From assembly GCA_027886865.1 (NCBI GenBank), contig JAPCJR010000003.1, positions 67,300 through 131,299 of the forward strand: 64,000 bases of DNA, written 5' to 3'. The position numbers and the translations under genes are program-made. Shown in pieces: positions 34,117 through 43,461 of the stretch; positions within the stretch are counted from its first letter, which is position 1, and every line of letters starts with the position of its first letter. The notes beneath the pieces are model-generated. The model did not search any database, was not told where the DNA came from, and saw only the letters and a program-made list of their open reading frames with translations. Origin of the DNA: Nitrososphaerota archaeon. Lineage in GTDB: Archaea > Thermoproteota > Nitrososphaeria > Nitrososphaerales > UBA183.

Positions 34117-35106
34117 TTGCCTGCCCGTCTCGCGCTCGGGTTCAATCCGGTCCTCTCCGTCAGGGAAGCCGTAAGGCTGGGCCAGAAGGCAGAGCAGCTC
34201 CGGTACGAGTCGGTCTGGTTCCACGAGAGCTTCTACCAGAGGGATGTCTTCTCGTATCTGTCAGCGATACTGCTCTCGACTTCGAAGATACGCGCAGGCT
34301 CGGGCGCACTCAATACCTTCACCAGGCATCCGCTCACGACCGCGGCGACGTTCGCGTCTCTGAGCGAGATGTCCGGGGGGCGGGCCATCATGGGCCTGGC
34401 CTTGGGAAGCTTTCCTACCGTCCCGAACATAGGTTTCAAGGTCTTTCCCGTCTCGGAGACGAGGCCCCTCCAGAGGATATCCGAGTACGTGAGCATAGTG
34501 AGGAGCTATTGGGCCGGGGAGAAGCTGTCCTTCAAGGGCCGGTTCTTCACCGCCGAGAACCTACAGTCCGACTTTAGGCTGGAGCATCCTGTGCCACTTT
34601 ACATCGCTTCGCTCTCGGCGAAGACCCAGAGCTTCGCCGGCTCCCATGCGGACGGGGCTATCCTTTCTCCGGCGATCGCCACCCCGGAGACGACCTCGGC
34701 GATGGTCGCAAACGTACGAGCTGGGGAGACCCTGGGGGACAGAAAGGTGGACAAGGCATCGTATCTGCTCACCTCCGTGGACGAGAGCGGCGACAAGGCC
34801 CGCGACGTTGTGAGGAACTTCTACTTCTTCCTCTACCAGCTCTCGGATGTCTTGAAGCCGGAGATCCTGGAGGGCTACGGGGTCAGGAGGGAAGAGCTCG
34901 ACCGTTTCAGAGTCGCCTGGAAGCGGGGCGAACCCGATGCGAAGGACCTCGTGCCGAAGGCGGCGATCGACGCCCTTGCCATCGCGGGGACGCCGAGCGA
35001 AGCGCGCGCGAGGGTGGAAGAGTACCGAAAGGCCGGGATCGACCTGCCAATCCTGATGCCGATTGGAAACATTAATTATGCGATAGAATCGCTGGCGCCA
35101 GACTAA
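34117..35106 (+). CDS. F420-type luciferase-like (LLM) oxidoreductase
   Basis: A 329-residue TIM-barrel flavin/F420-dependent oxidoreductase related to methylene-tetrahydromethanopterin reductase. Recognisable segments are L-A-L-G-F-N-P, S-V-W-F-H-E-S-F-Y, the G-S-G-A-L-N-T-F-T-R-H-P loop (about 60-70), M-G-L-A-L-G-S, and S-A-K-T-Q-S-F-A-G-S-H-A-D-G-A-I-L. It is probably cytosolic and redox-active; the substrate is unknown. The start is TTG at 34117 with GGTTTAAATG about 25-32 bases upstream, so it is leaderless. Next comes a UbiA enzyme, 2 bases later. Confidence 0.85.
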   Translation: MPARLALGFNPVLSVREAVRLGQKAEQLRYESVWFHESFYQRDVFSYLSAILLSTSKIRAGSGALNTFTRHPLTTAATFASLSEMSGGRAIMGLALGSFPTVPNIGFKVFPVSETRPLQRISEYVSIVRSYWAGEKLSFKGRFFTAENLQSDFRLEHPVPLYIASLSAKTQSFAGSHADGAILSPAIATPETTSAMVANVRAGETLGDRKVDKASYLLTSVDESGDKARDVVRNFYFFLYQLSDVLKPEILEGYGVRREELDRFRVAWKRGEPDAKDLVPKAAIDALAIAGTPSEARARVEEYRKAGIDLPILMPIGNINYAIESLAPD

Positions 35107-35108
35107 AC

Positions 35109-36032
35109 ATGCCGCGCCCGTCCTTGGGTGAAAGGCTAGCTCTGTTCCTTCGCTTCACAAGGGTTCAGTTCCTCCCTGTCGTCTTCGCGCCCCTCATCGT
35201 CGGCACTGCGGCCTCCTGGTATGTGGCTCACTCCATCAACCCTGTCCTGTTGCTGCTCCTCTTCATCGGGAGTGCCACCCTGCTGATCGCATCCAACTCC
35301 ATCGACGACGTGTACGATTATCTCAACGGAGTCGACCAGGCCTCCGAGCGAATGTTTCCAAAGGAGTTTCCAGGCTGGAAACCGATCCCCCGCGGCCTGC
35401 TGTCCGTGAGCCAGGGGTACGCGATCTCGTTCGCCTTCTACTTCATGAGTGTCTCGATCGGCATCTACCTCGCGTTCGAGGTCGGTTGGATAGCGCTCGC
35501 TATCGCGATTCCAGGCGTGCTGCTGAGCTACTTCTACGTAGCGCCCCCGCTCAAGTTGGACTACCGGGGGCTCGGCCTGGGAGAAATCTCGATATTCTTC
35601 AGTTTCGGGCCGATACCGGCGCTGGGCGCGTTCTACGTCTTGACGGGGAGCCTGGGTGCTCTCGCGATTCTTGCGTCTGTGCCCTGCGGATTGCTGACCG
35701 TCAGCGTTCTCCTGACCCATGACATGATCTTCTACGACTCTTACAAGGAGGCGGGCAAGCGGTCACTGACCGTGGTCCTAGGCCGGGTCAAGGCTGAGTG
35801 GCTGACCTTCGCGCTGGCCGCCGCGGCGTATGGCTTTGCCCTCGCGCTCGTCGCAGTCAGGGTCCTTCCTCTAGCCTGCGGCTTGGTCGTCCTTGCGCTG
35901 CCGATCTTCCTGAGACGCGGGGTCCCCACCGGCAAGGAACGGTCGCCGCCTGAGTATGGGCTGAGGACCCAGAACCTCTTCATCCACAGTGTGGCCTTCA
36001 GCGTCCTCCTCGCAGTCGGTCTGCTCATCTGA
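35109..36032 (+). CDS. UbiA-family prenyltransferase, MenA-like
   Basis: A 307-residue membrane enzyme with about eight to nine hydrophobic segments. The first Asp-rich motif is N-S-I-D-D-V-Y-D-Y (about 57-65) and the second is T-H-D-M-I-F-Y-D-S-Y-K-E-A-G-K-R-S-L. The G-L-L-S-V-S-Q-G and P-P-L-K-L-D-Y-R-G-L-G-L-G-E elements favour the MenA/1,4-dihydroxy-2-naphthoate-type branch over CtaB or digeranylgeranylglyceryl-phosphate synthase. It would prenylate a quinone head group, supplying the quinone accepting electrons from the ETF system nearby. The assignment to menaquinone synthesis is inference. Confidence 0.75.
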   Translation: MPRPSLGERLALFLRFTRVQFLPVVFAPLIVGTAASWYVAHSINPVLLLLLFIGSATLLIASNSIDDVYDYLNGVDQASERMFPKEFPGWKPIPRGLLSVSQGYAISFAFYFMSVSIGIYLAFEVGWIALAIAIPGVLLSYFYVAPPLKLDYRGLGLGEISIFFSFGPIPALGAFYVLTGSLGALAILASVPCGLLTVSVLLTHDMIFYDSYKEAGKRSLTVVLGRVKAEWLTFALAAAAYGFALALVAVRVLPLACGLVVLALPIFLRRGVPTGKERSPPEYGLRTQNLFIHSVAFSVLLAVGLLI

Positions 36033-36046
36033 AGCCGGAGCTCGTT

Positions 36047-36682
36047 TTGAGGAACAAAACAGCCGCCGCAGTCGATTCGAGATTGGTGCTCGGCTTCCTG
36101 TTCGTGCTCGCCTCAATGATAGCGCTCTTCGTGTTGCCGTCGCAGGACTTCGTGGCCGCCACCTTCGCCTCGATGACCTGCATGATCGTTGCCACCTATC
36201 TCCTCACGCGCTACAGGGGCTTGTTCAAGCCGAGGCCTGCGAGCGTGGCCATCGGGTTCATTTCGGCGGCGGCGCTCTACATGGTGTTCTACCTTGGCAA
36301 CGCGGGGATCGCGACTCTCCATCCGCTCGGCCTGAGTACCTCGACCGAGAATTCCATCTACTCGCTCATCGCGTCGCCCTCGAACCCGCTCTACCTACAG
36401 GTCGGCGTCCTCGCCTTCGACGCCGTCGGGTACGAGTCCTTCTTCAGGGGCGTACTCCAGACGCGGCTGGAACCGAGGTTCGGGGTGCGTGCCCCTTTCA
36501 TGATCGCGGCCCTCGACGCGGCCATCCATCTGGTCACGCTGAATCCGCTCTGGGTGGTCACGACGTTCATCGCCGACTCGTCCTGGGGCCTGACCTACCA
36601 TTATTCGAAGGACCTCACGTCTAACACGCTCAGCCATTTCGTCTGGGACGTCGTGATATTCATCATCTTCCCGATCCGTTGA
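36047..36682 (+). CDS. CPBP-family intramembrane metalloprotease-like protein
   Basis: A 211-residue protein with about six hydrophobic segments. The CPBP motifs are E-S-F-F-R-G-V-L-Q-T-R-L (EExxxR variant: E-S, not E-E) at about 126-137, H-L-V-T-L-N-P about 163-169, and the final H-F-V-W-D-V-V-I-F at about 196-204. The family cleaves or binds prenylated substrates in the membrane. The TTG start lies 14 bases after the UbiA gene, so they form an operon, and the neighbourhood suits a prenyl-lipid role. Confidence 0.75.
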   Translation: MRNKTAAAVDSRLVLGFLFVLASMIALFVLPSQDFVAATFASMTCMIVATYLLTRYRGLFKPRPASVAIGFISAAALYMVFYLGNAGIATLHPLGLSTSTENSIYSLIASPSNPLYLQVGVLAFDAVGYESFFRGVLQTRLEPRFGVRAPFMIAALDAAIHLVTLNPLWVVTTFIADSSWGLTYHYSKDLTSNTLSHFVWDVVIFIIFPIR

Positions 36683-36738
36683 GTCTCCGATTGGAAGCGT
36701 TTAATTCGGGAGCGGGCGAGGTTCGTGCCGTTTTCCCG

Positions 36739-37905
36739 TTGAGGCTATTCTACCCAGAGCATAGGAAGGCGGTGGAGGTATTCTACCAGAAGGAGCATGA
36801 GTCCTACGCCGGGCTCCTGGAGTCTCTCTCGGCGGTTCTCGAGAAGGATGTCGCTCCGAACTCAGTTCGCTTCGATTCAGATTCCGGGGGCATAGCCGCC
36901 GCCAGAAGGGTGCTCTTCGAGCAGGGGATATGCAGGTTGCCCTTCGACTCACAAGGCGGCCTATCTCTGCCGTTCGGAGTCTACTCCCTCGCGATGGAGC
37001 TGACGGGGGCCGCCGACGCGCCGACCGCGATGAGCCTCGCAATACACAACACCGTCGCGGATGGCATCTTCAGGTTCGGGAACGAAGCCCAGAGGACGGA
37101 GGTGTTCGAGGACCTGATCTCGGGAAGAAAGCTCGCATCTTTCTCATTGACGGAGCCTTCGTCGGGCTCGGATGCGAGGTCGATGCACACCACCGCCACG
37201 AGAAGGGGGTCGGGATACGTCATCGACGGGACGAAGACGTTCATCACCAACGCGGGGGAGGCCGACGCGTACTTCGTGGTCGCCCGGACGGAAAAGGGCC
37301 ACGCGGCGTTCATGGTAGACGGTTCGACAGCCGGCCTCACGGTGGGCTCGGACATACCAAAGCTGGGGATGCGGGGCTCGCGCACGGCCGAGGTCCGGCT
37401 TGAGGGGTGCGAGGTTACGGTGGACAGCCTGGTAGGCGAAGACGGACGCGCTTTCGAATACGTGAAGGCGATGCTCAACGGAAGCAGGATAATCATGGGG
37501 TCGATATGCGTCGGGATAGCGCTCACAGCTTACCGGAAGGCCCTGGCATACGGCAAGGAGAGGCGCCTCTTCGACCAGAAGCTGTCTGACATGCAGATCA
37601 CCCGCGAGAAGGTCGCCAACATGCGCGCCGACATCAGCTCCTCTCGCCTGATGTGCCTCTACGCCTCGAGGCTGAAGGAGTCGGGGCTCGACCACGCCTC
37701 GGAGGCCGCGCAAGCGAAGGTAATCGCGACGGAGATGGCGACCCGCGTCTGCGACCAGGTGATCCAGCTCTTCGGCGGGTACGGGTACACCAACAGCGAC
37801 ATCCACCGGCACTGGCGGGACGCCCGTCTCCTCACGATAGGGGAGGGCGCGTCCGAGGTACTCAGGTTGCTCATCGCGGGCAAGGAGTTGGCGGGGTCGG
37901 CATGA
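36739..37905 (+). CDS. Acyl-CoA dehydrogenase
   Basis: First oxidation step of beta-oxidation, FAD-dependent, passing electrons to ETF. About 388 residues from TTG 36739; the frame is open from TTG 36679, which overlaps the protease gene. I prefer 36739 because GCGTTTAATTCG lies about 30-40 bases upstream. Motifs: S-F-S-L-T-E-P-S-S-G-S-D-A (FAD/substrate loop), K-T-F-I-T-N-A-G, and the end G-G-Y-G-Y-T-N-S-D-I-H-R-H-W-R-D-A-R with catalytic-Glu region I-G-E-G-A-S-E-V-L-R. The stop overlaps etfB by ATGA. Substrate chain length is not predictable. Confidence 0.92.
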   Translation: MRLFYPEHRKAVEVFYQKEHESYAGLLESLSAVLEKDVAPNSVRFDSDSGGIAAARRVLFEQGICRLPFDSQGGLSLPFGVYSLAMELTGAADAPTAMSLAIHNTVADGIFRFGNEAQRTEVFEDLISGRKLASFSLTEPSSGSDARSMHTTATRRGSGYVIDGTKTFITNAGEADAYFVVARTEKGHAAFMVDGSTAGLTVGSDIPKLGMRGSRTAEVRLEGCEVTVDSLVGEDGRAFEYVKAMLNGSRIIMGSICVGIALTAYRKALAYGKERRLFDQKLSDMQITREKVANMRADISSSRLMCLYASRLKESGLDHASEAAQAKVIATEMATRVCDQVIQLFGGYGYTNSDIHRHWRDARLLTIGEGASEVLRLLIAGKELAGSA

Positions 37906-38663
37906 ACGTAGCCGTCTGCGTCAAGCACGCTGTGGACGAGGGTGAGCTGAGAGCGGACCCCTCGGGCAGGCCGCAGCTCCAGGGCGCGCTATCCAAGATG
38001 AGCACCTTCGACCGCAACGCGGTGGAAGAGGCCGTCAGGGTCAAGGAAGCGAAGGGGGGCGCCGTCACGGTCTTCAGCCTGGGTAGCCAGGACTGGAAGA
38101 AGAGCATGAAGGAGGCCCTCGCGATGGGCTGCGACAAGGGGGTCGCGATTGCCTCCACTGCGGAGCTGGACACCCTGGCAACGTCATATTACCTGGCGCG
38201 GGCACTGCAGAAGGCAGGCCCGTTCGACCTCATCCTCTTCTCGGAGGGCGCGTCAGATACCTATCACGGCCTTGTGGGTCCGATGGTCGCGGAATGGCTG
38301 AACCTCCCCTTCATCGGTTACGCTAGGAGGGTCGAGGTAGGAGAAGGGACGATAAGAGCCGAGGAGGCGGTCGACGAGAGGGTCGAGGTAGTGGAGGCTG
38401 CGCTTCCGGCCGTCGTCTCCGTGGTCAGCGAGGTCAACTCGCCGAGGTACCCGACGCTGCTGCAGATAATGCAGGCCTCGAAAAAGCCCTTGGAGGAGCT
38501 CTCTCTCGACTCTCTAAGGGATGGGCGCGCGCCGCAGTCCACCGTGAAGGTCGTGGCGGTCACCGCGCAGTCGGTCGACAGGAAGAAGATCCTCTACGAG
38601 GGGCCGCCACAGGAGAGCGCGCAGAAGCTGCTCGACGCCCTGAGGAAGGAGGGAGTGGTCTGA
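37902..38663 (+). CDS. etfB: Electron transfer flavoprotein beta subunit
   Basis: A 253-residue subunit that binds AMP in classical ETF. The opening V-A-V-C-V-K-H-A-V-D, the N-A-V-E-E-A-V-R-V-K segment, M-G-C-D-K-G-V-A-I, and the ETF-beta signature V-V-E-A-A-L-P-A-V-V-S-V-V-S-E-V-N-S-P-R-Y-P are present. ATG 37902 overlaps the acyl-CoA dehydrogenase stop by ATGA, so the two are co-translated. Confidence 0.93.
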   Translation: MNVAVCVKHAVDEGELRADPSGRPQLQGALSKMSTFDRNAVEEAVRVKEAKGGAVTVFSLGSQDWKKSMKEALAMGCDKGVAIASTAELDTLATSYYLARALQKAGPFDLILFSEGASDTYHGLVGPMVAEWLNLPFIGYARRVEVGEGTIRAEEAVDERVEVVEAALPAVVSVVSEVNSPRYPTLLQIMQASKKPLEELSLDSLRDGRAPQSTVKVVAVTAQSVDRKKILYEGPPQESAQKLLDALRKEGVV

Positions 38664-38728
38664 CCGACGTCCTGACGTACTCTGACAACCCGCAGCTCGC
38701 TGTCGAGCTAGCGACGGCGGCCCTTTCC

Positions 38729-39583
38729 ATGGCCTCGGGCACCGAAGACCGCGTATTCGCCATCGAGGTGGACGGAGTACGGGATGGAGTGGCACGGGGC
38801 CCGGTCGTGCTCTTGAAGTCGGAGAAGCCCATCTCCGGAGACTACGAGCTGATCGCCTCGGCGATATGTGAGGCATCAAAGCGCAAGGGTTCGCCGGTCG
38901 TACTCATCGGTTCCACTAAGTTCGGCAGGATGGTGGCGGCCCGGGTTTCGGTCCTCGGTCGTTTGTGCGTGCTGGGCGACGTGCGCGAGCTGAAGGCCGA
39001 AGGCGGCAGCCTGACGGGGGTGCGCGGCGCGTACGCCGGCAAGTTCAACGCGAAGGTGGAGTCTCCCATCCCCTGCATCGCCCTCATCCCTCAGGGCGCG
39101 TACGAAGCCTTAGCCCAGCCTGCTGGACCCGTCGAGGAGTTGTTGATTCCGCTGCCCGCCTCGAGGATAAGGCGGGTCGGGACGAAGGCCTCGCAGAGGT
39201 CGTCGCTGGACCTCAGGGGCGCCAAGGTCATAGTCGCGGCCGGGCGGGGCTTCAAGAGCAAGGAGGATCTGGCGCTCGCCGAAAAGCTCGCCAAGGCCCT
39301 AGGGGGCGCGTTGGGCGCCTCGAGGCCGCTGTCCTCGGACCTGGGATGGCTTGGGGAGGAGTACCACATAGGATTGACAGGCATCTACGTACGGCCGAAC
39401 CTCTACCTAGCGATAGGCATCTCCGGTCAGCTTCAGCACGTGGCGGGCATCAAGGACTCGAAGGTCATAGCGGCGATAAACAAGGACAAGCAGGCGCCGA
39501 TCTTCCAGGTGGCCGATTACGGCGTCGTGGGCGACCTCTATCAGGTGGTACCGGCGCTGCTCAAGCTCCTCGGGGTCGAGTAG
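38729..39583 (+). CDS. etfA: Electron transfer flavoprotein alpha subunit
   Basis: FAD-binding subunit of ETF. The C-terminal FAD domain is complete: K-V-I-V-A-A-G-R-G-F-K-S-K-E-D, L-G-A-S-R-P-L, H-I-G-L-T-G-I-Y-V-R-P, Y-L-A-I-G-I-S-G-Q-L-Q-H, I-A-A-I-N-K-D-K-Q-A-P-I-F and D-Y-G-V-V-G-D-L. I list ATG 38729, but ETF-alpha sequence similarity seems to continue upstream in frame (L-T-Y-S-D-N-P) as far as 38660, where a CTG overlaps the etfB stop; translation may begin there. It overlaps the convergent membrane Fe-S gene by 23 bases. Confidence 0.9.
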   Translation: MASGTEDRVFAIEVDGVRDGVARGPVVLLKSEKPISGDYELIASAICEASKRKGSPVVLIGSTKFGRMVAARVSVLGRLCVLGDVRELKAEGGSLTGVRGAYAGKFNAKVESPIPCIALIPQGAYEALAQPAGPVEELLIPLPASRIRRVGTKASQRSSLDLRGAKVIVAAGRGFKSKEDLALAEKLAKALGGALGASRPLSSDLGWLGEEYHIGLTGIYVRPNLYLAIGISGQLQHVAGIKDSKVIAAINKDKQAPIFQVADYGVVGDLYQVVPALLKLLGVE

Positions 39584-41414
39584 CCACCGTCTTCTGGAGC
39601 CCGTCCGCCACTATCTCTGCTATGTCGCGGACCTCCATCTGGACCCCCGCGACCTTGGTGGAGTCCTCGAACATCGAGAGGCAGAACGGGCACTCGGTCG
39701 CTATCGTACTCGCGCCGGTGCGCTGCGCCTCCTCCGTCCGGATACCCGAGATGCTCTTCTGCTGGGGCACCTTGTACCAGTAGTTTGAACCGCCCGCCCC
39801 GCAGCAGAACGTCTTTTCCCTGTTGCGCCGCATCTCGTGCATCTCGACGCCCGTCGCCTTGAGGACCTCTCTGGGTTCGTCGAAGATGTTGTTGTATCTC
39901 GCCGCGTAGCAGGCGTCGTGCAGCGTGACCGAGATCCGCTCCACCTCCTCCGGCGCCACCCTGATCCTTCCCTCCTTGATCAGGTCCGAGATGACCTGCG
40001 TGTGATGGACGACCTCATAGTTCCCGCCAAAGATCGGGTACTCGTTCTTGATTGCGTTGAAGCAGTGCGGACATGCGGTGATAACCTTCTTGACGCCGTA
40101 CGCGTTCATCTTCTCGATGTTCTGGACGGCCAGCTCCTGATACCTCCCCTCCTCCCCGAGACGGCGCGCAGGGTCCCCCGTGCAGGCCTCTTCGTTCCCT
40201 AGGATGGCGAACGAAACACCCGCGCTCTTGAGGACGCTTGCGAGCGCCTTTGCGACCCTCTGCGCCCTTTGGTCGAATGATGAGACGCAGCCGACCCAGT
40301 AGAGGTACTCGGCCTTGGGGTTCGTGGACAGGGTGTCGATTCCGTTGTCCTTCGCCCAGTCTCCCCTAGACCTTGAATCGAGGCCGTACGGGTTCTGGCT
40401 TCGCGTAAGGTTCTGAAGGAGCGTCGACTTTTCCTTGTCCAGCTTGCCGACGTTCACCAGGTTGCGCCTGAGGTCATAGATGAGGTCGACGTGCTTGACG
40501 GCCACCGGACACGCGCTCACGCACGCTCCGCAAGAAGTGCAGGACCAGAGCTCGTCCTCGGTGACTAAGGTCATCGGGTCCGCACCGGCGCCCTCCTCCT
40601 TTTCGAGAAGGCTGAGCTTCCTGACCACGACTCTGGGGGAGAGCTGTCTCCCCGCCGCGGTCGCCGGGCACGCCGACTCGCATGCGCCTATCTCCACGCA
40701 TGAATTGTACGACAGTTTCTCGAAGCCTTCGAACTCCGACAGCCGGCTCGCGCCGATCTTTATCTCCGAGGCGTCCACCTTTCCCTCCATCACGTCGGTC
40801 AGCCTGAAGGGCAGTCGCATCGTGGAGAGCGGACGGTCGAAGCTCAGCAGAAGGTTGACCGACGGGGTGGCGTAGTAGACCGCTACCAACGCGTTCCGCA
40901 CTATGCCGAGGCCTGCGTCGACGATCGCCAGGCTCGGAGACCAGTTGAGGACCAGCTCGGTGGTCGTCAGGGCGATGGCGAACATCAGGACGAGCTGGAT
41001 GTTGCTGCTCGCCCGGGAGAACTGCTCACCCGTGTGCGCGACGTCCTTCTCGAACCTCTTGCTCTGGACGTACCTTTGCACCCTCCAGCCGAAGGCAGCG
41101 ACCAGCCCGGCCACGACCGGGACCGACAGAATAAGCAATATCGTCCTCAGGACCGGGAGCACGAAGAAGAACGGGTCGAGGACGGTGATGAGGATCGAGA
41201 GACCGATGCCCAGCGCTATGGACACGTGCATGAGGAAGACGGGTTCGAGGGTCTTGAGGCGCCTCACCTCGTCTTTGGTCAGCAGGAGCAACCGCCGAGG
41301 GTCGAGACCAGTGCCTGTTCGCTTAGCCCTTGAGCGAACGGCGACTAGGATGGCGAGGGCGCTCCCTAAGGAGACTATGTAGACTGCTAAGTAGGGCGCC
41401 GTAAGCAACTCCAA
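39561..41414 (-). CDS. Membrane Fe-S oxidoreductase, EtfD-like ETF:quinone reductase
   Basis: A 617-residue protein. The N-terminal about 210 residues contain about four to five membrane helices of NarI/cytochrome-b type. Then come two four-Cys iron-sulfur motifs (C-V-E-I-G-A-C-E-S-A-C-P about 246-257 and C-T-S-C-G-A-C-V-S-A-C-P about 294-305) and two CCG domains (C-P-H-C region; C-C-G-A-G-G about 545-550). This order matches EtfD/heterodisulfide-reductase-D-type proteins that accept electrons from ETF and reduce menaquinone. Its gene faces etfA. The start is TTG at 41414. Confidence 0.88.
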   Translation of the reverse strand: MELLTAPYLAVYIVSLGSALAILVAVRSRAKRTGTGLDPRRLLLLTKDEVRRLKTLEPVFLMHVSIALGIGLSILITVLDPFFFVLPVLRTILLILSVPVVAGLVAAFGWRVQRYVQSKRFEKDVAHTGEQFSRASSNIQLVLMFAIALTTTELVLNWSPSLAIVDAGLGIVRNALVAVYYATPSVNLLLSFDRPLSTMRLPFRLTDVMEGKVDASEIKIGASRLSEFEGFEKLSYNSCVEIGACESACPATAAGRQLSPRVVVRKLSLLEKEEGAGADPMTLVTEDELWSCTSCGACVSACPVAVKHVDLIYDLRRNLVNVGKLDKEKSTLLQNLTRSQNPYGLDSRSRGDWAKDNGIDTLSTNPKAEYLYWVGCVSSFDQRAQRVAKALASVLKSAGVSFAILGNEEACTGDPARRLGEEGRYQELAVQNIEKMNAYGVKKVITACPHCFNAIKNEYPIFGGNYEVVHHTQVISDLIKEGRIRVAPEEVERISVTLHDACYAARYNNIFDEPREVLKATGVEMHEMRRNREKTFCCGAGGSNYWYKVPQQKSISGIRTEEAQRTGASTIATECPFCLSMFEDSTKVAGVQMEVRDIAEIVADGLQKTVATRPRGA

Positions 41415-41446
41415 AGAAGTCTGGATTCAGCGGCGGCTTTTCTTGC

Positions 41447-43363
41447 CTAATAATCTTGTCCCGGAGTCTCGCGAACGTTTTCCTGCTGGTCGCTCGCAGT
41501 ACCATCCTTCTGTACCCTCTCCTCTGCTTTCCGGGTGTCCCGCTTCCTCACGACCTTCCCACCCCCAGCTGGCATGGCCCTCATCACATCGTCGACATTG
41601 TTCGACCCTAGCTCCTCACCGTAGATCTTCTTCAGCTCGAAGAGCACCTTCTTCGCTGTGTCGGACGCCTTCTCCCGGTTGGGTATGATGACTATGTAGG
41701 CCGGAGCCTGCTTCATCATCGCTTCCTCCGGTCCCGACACGATCCGTCCCCCCGCGTCCATCCCCACGGCGAGCTCGACGGGGTTCTTGGTGACGAAGTT
41801 CTTCTTGCCCTTGATGGCGAACGACCCCCTCGCCAGGTACTCGCCGCTCGGCGCACTCCCGCTCACCTGGTCGGGCAGCACCCAGTATGCGTCCGCAGCG
41901 GATAGCCCGGTCTTCCACGCGCTGCTGAAGGAGGCGGTCGCCTGCCCCACCTGACGGACCTCGGCGGGCGTCTGGGCCTTCCCTTCCTTCAGGATGAAGA
42001 ACGGGGAGCCGAAGAGGTCAGCGTGGTACGCCACGTCCCCTTCCTCCATGTGCTTCTTCACCAGTATTGTGTTCGACTGGGCGTCGCGGCCTCCCACCGC
42101 GAGCTTCCCCTCGGAGGTGAAGAACCACCTGAACTTCTGGTACCACTCCTTCTTCTCCCGCCGCACGAGCTGGACCGAAGGCGGAGGGATCGCCTTCTTG
42201 GCCTTCTTCAGGCGCGAGGCGAGTCCGTGCGAGACCTCTTGGATCTTCTTGATCTCAGCCTCAGCGGCCTTCGCCTCGTCGAAGAGCATAGATGAAATCG
42301 CCGCCGTAGATGACAGCGACGTGACCTTGGCCGCCAGCCCGGGTTCGAGCGCCGACTTCGCCAAGGCGGCCCCCGCGTCCTCCAAGGAAGCGGCCGCACT
42401 GACCTCCCCTGCAAGCTGCCTTAGCTTGACGGCCTTCTCATTGAGCCCCTCGCTCTGCTTCTGGAGCCGCTGGATCGTCACCTCTATCTCCTTTGCCAGG
42501 TGGTCCTCCTTCTGCGGCTCGATGTCCGCGTCGGCCAGCGAGTTGGAGAACGCCTTGTCCATGAGCTGGCTCACGGTCGGGGCTGTCTCCACCACGATCC
42601 CTCGCGTCGGTTGGACCACCATGAGCTCCAAGCCGCCCGGACCCTCCACAAGGGATGGCGTGGGGTGCTCCAGGCTCGCGAGCAGGTCCCTGATCGCCTG
42701 CATGATCTCTCCGGCCTTCCCCTCTGGCACGGGAGTCGGCTGCTCCTGGCTCAACGATACCTTGGCGAGGATCTCGTCGACGTATCTCCGGGGGAGGGAC
42801 AGCCCGCGCCCTATTGCCCTCCCTACCGTCTTCTCCCTCGCGAGGGCCTCCGCGAGCGACTTGTCGTCGACCTCTTCTAGCGAAGCTCGGTTTTGGGGAG
42901 GGGGCACGTAGGTCCTCCCCTTGCTCACCACCCTGTACGGGCTCTTGAATTCGTTCAGCGTCAGCGTGATCCTCCCGTCCGCTTCGGTGAGTATGATGTT
43001 CCCTGGAGGCATCAGCTCGAGGATGAGCCGGGTGCCCCGCTCGCCGTTCGTGAACTGGAGGAACAGCACCCTGTCCAGCCCGAGCTGGCTCACGCCCTCG
43101 AGCCGCAACCTCATCAGCTCCCTCCTCAGCGAGGTGGTGAACTCGCGCGTGACACCGTGGGCCGGCTTCTCCGTCACCCAAGCACCCAGCGTGGGTGAGA
43201 TTACCAGGTCGGCGTCGCCATCCGGGCTCTTCATCCTGAAGACCTGGGTATCTCCCAGCGAATGGATGTTCGAGACGTACCAGCCTGAGAACCTGGAGAG
43301 TTCTCCGACCAGGACCCTCATCTCAAGGCCAGAAATCGCGGTAAGCCTAGCGGAGCCGGACAT
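41447..43363 (-). CDS. rqcH: NEMF/Rqc2/RqcH homologue (NFACT protein)
   Basis: A 638-residue ribosome quality-control factor that binds stalled large subunits. NFACT-N is visible at the start (M-S-G-S-A-R-L-T-A-I-S-G-L-E, then G-E-R-G-T-R-L-I-L-E-L and P-P-G-N-I-I-L-T), followed by a helix-hairpin-helix region, a coiled-coil middle (about 290-400), and NFACT-R with W-Y-Q-K-F-R-W-F-F-T-S-E-G-K-L and G-G-R-D-A-Q-S-N-T-I-L-V-K-K-H-M. The basic C-terminus ends in the M domain. A TATA-like GGTTATAATTCG lies about 33-44 bases upstream. It is immediately upstream of the EtfD-like gene but unrelated to it. Confidence 0.95.
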   Translation of the reverse strand: MSGSARLTAISGLEMRVLVGELSRFSGWYVSNIHSLGDTQVFRMKSPDGDADLVISPTLGAWVTEKPAHGVTREFTTSLRRELMRLRLEGVSQLGLDRVLFLQFTNGERGTRLILELMPPGNIILTEADGRITLTLNEFKSPYRVVSKGRTYVPPPQNRASLEEVDDKSLAEALAREKTVGRAIGRGLSLPRRYVDEILAKVSLSQEQPTPVPEGKAGEIMQAIRDLLASLEHPTPSLVEGPGGLELMVVQPTRGIVVETAPTVSQLMDKAFSNSLADADIEPQKEDHLAKEIEVTIQRLQKQSEGLNEKAVKLRQLAGEVSAAASLEDAGAALAKSALEPGLAAKVTSLSSTAAISSMLFDEAKAAEAEIKKIQEVSHGLASRLKKAKKAIPPPSVQLVRREKKEWYQKFRWFFTSEGKLAVGGRDAQSNTILVKKHMEEGDVAYHADLFGSPFFILKEGKAQTPAEVRQVGQATASFSSAWKTGLSAADAYWVLPDQVSGSAPSGEYLARGSFAIKGKKNFVTKNPVELAVGMDAGGRIVSGPEEAMMKQAPAYIVIIPNREKASDTAKKVLFELKKIYGEELGSNNVDDVMRAMPAGGGKVVRKRDTRKAEERVQKDGTASDQQENVRETPGQDY

Positions 43364-43461
43364 TGAACATCGCCTAGCGCGGCCACGCCCTGCCCGAATT
43401 ATAACCTATACCCCCGAGGATGGAACGTCTTATTTAGCCCGCTCGGATGGCTGGTTTCTCG

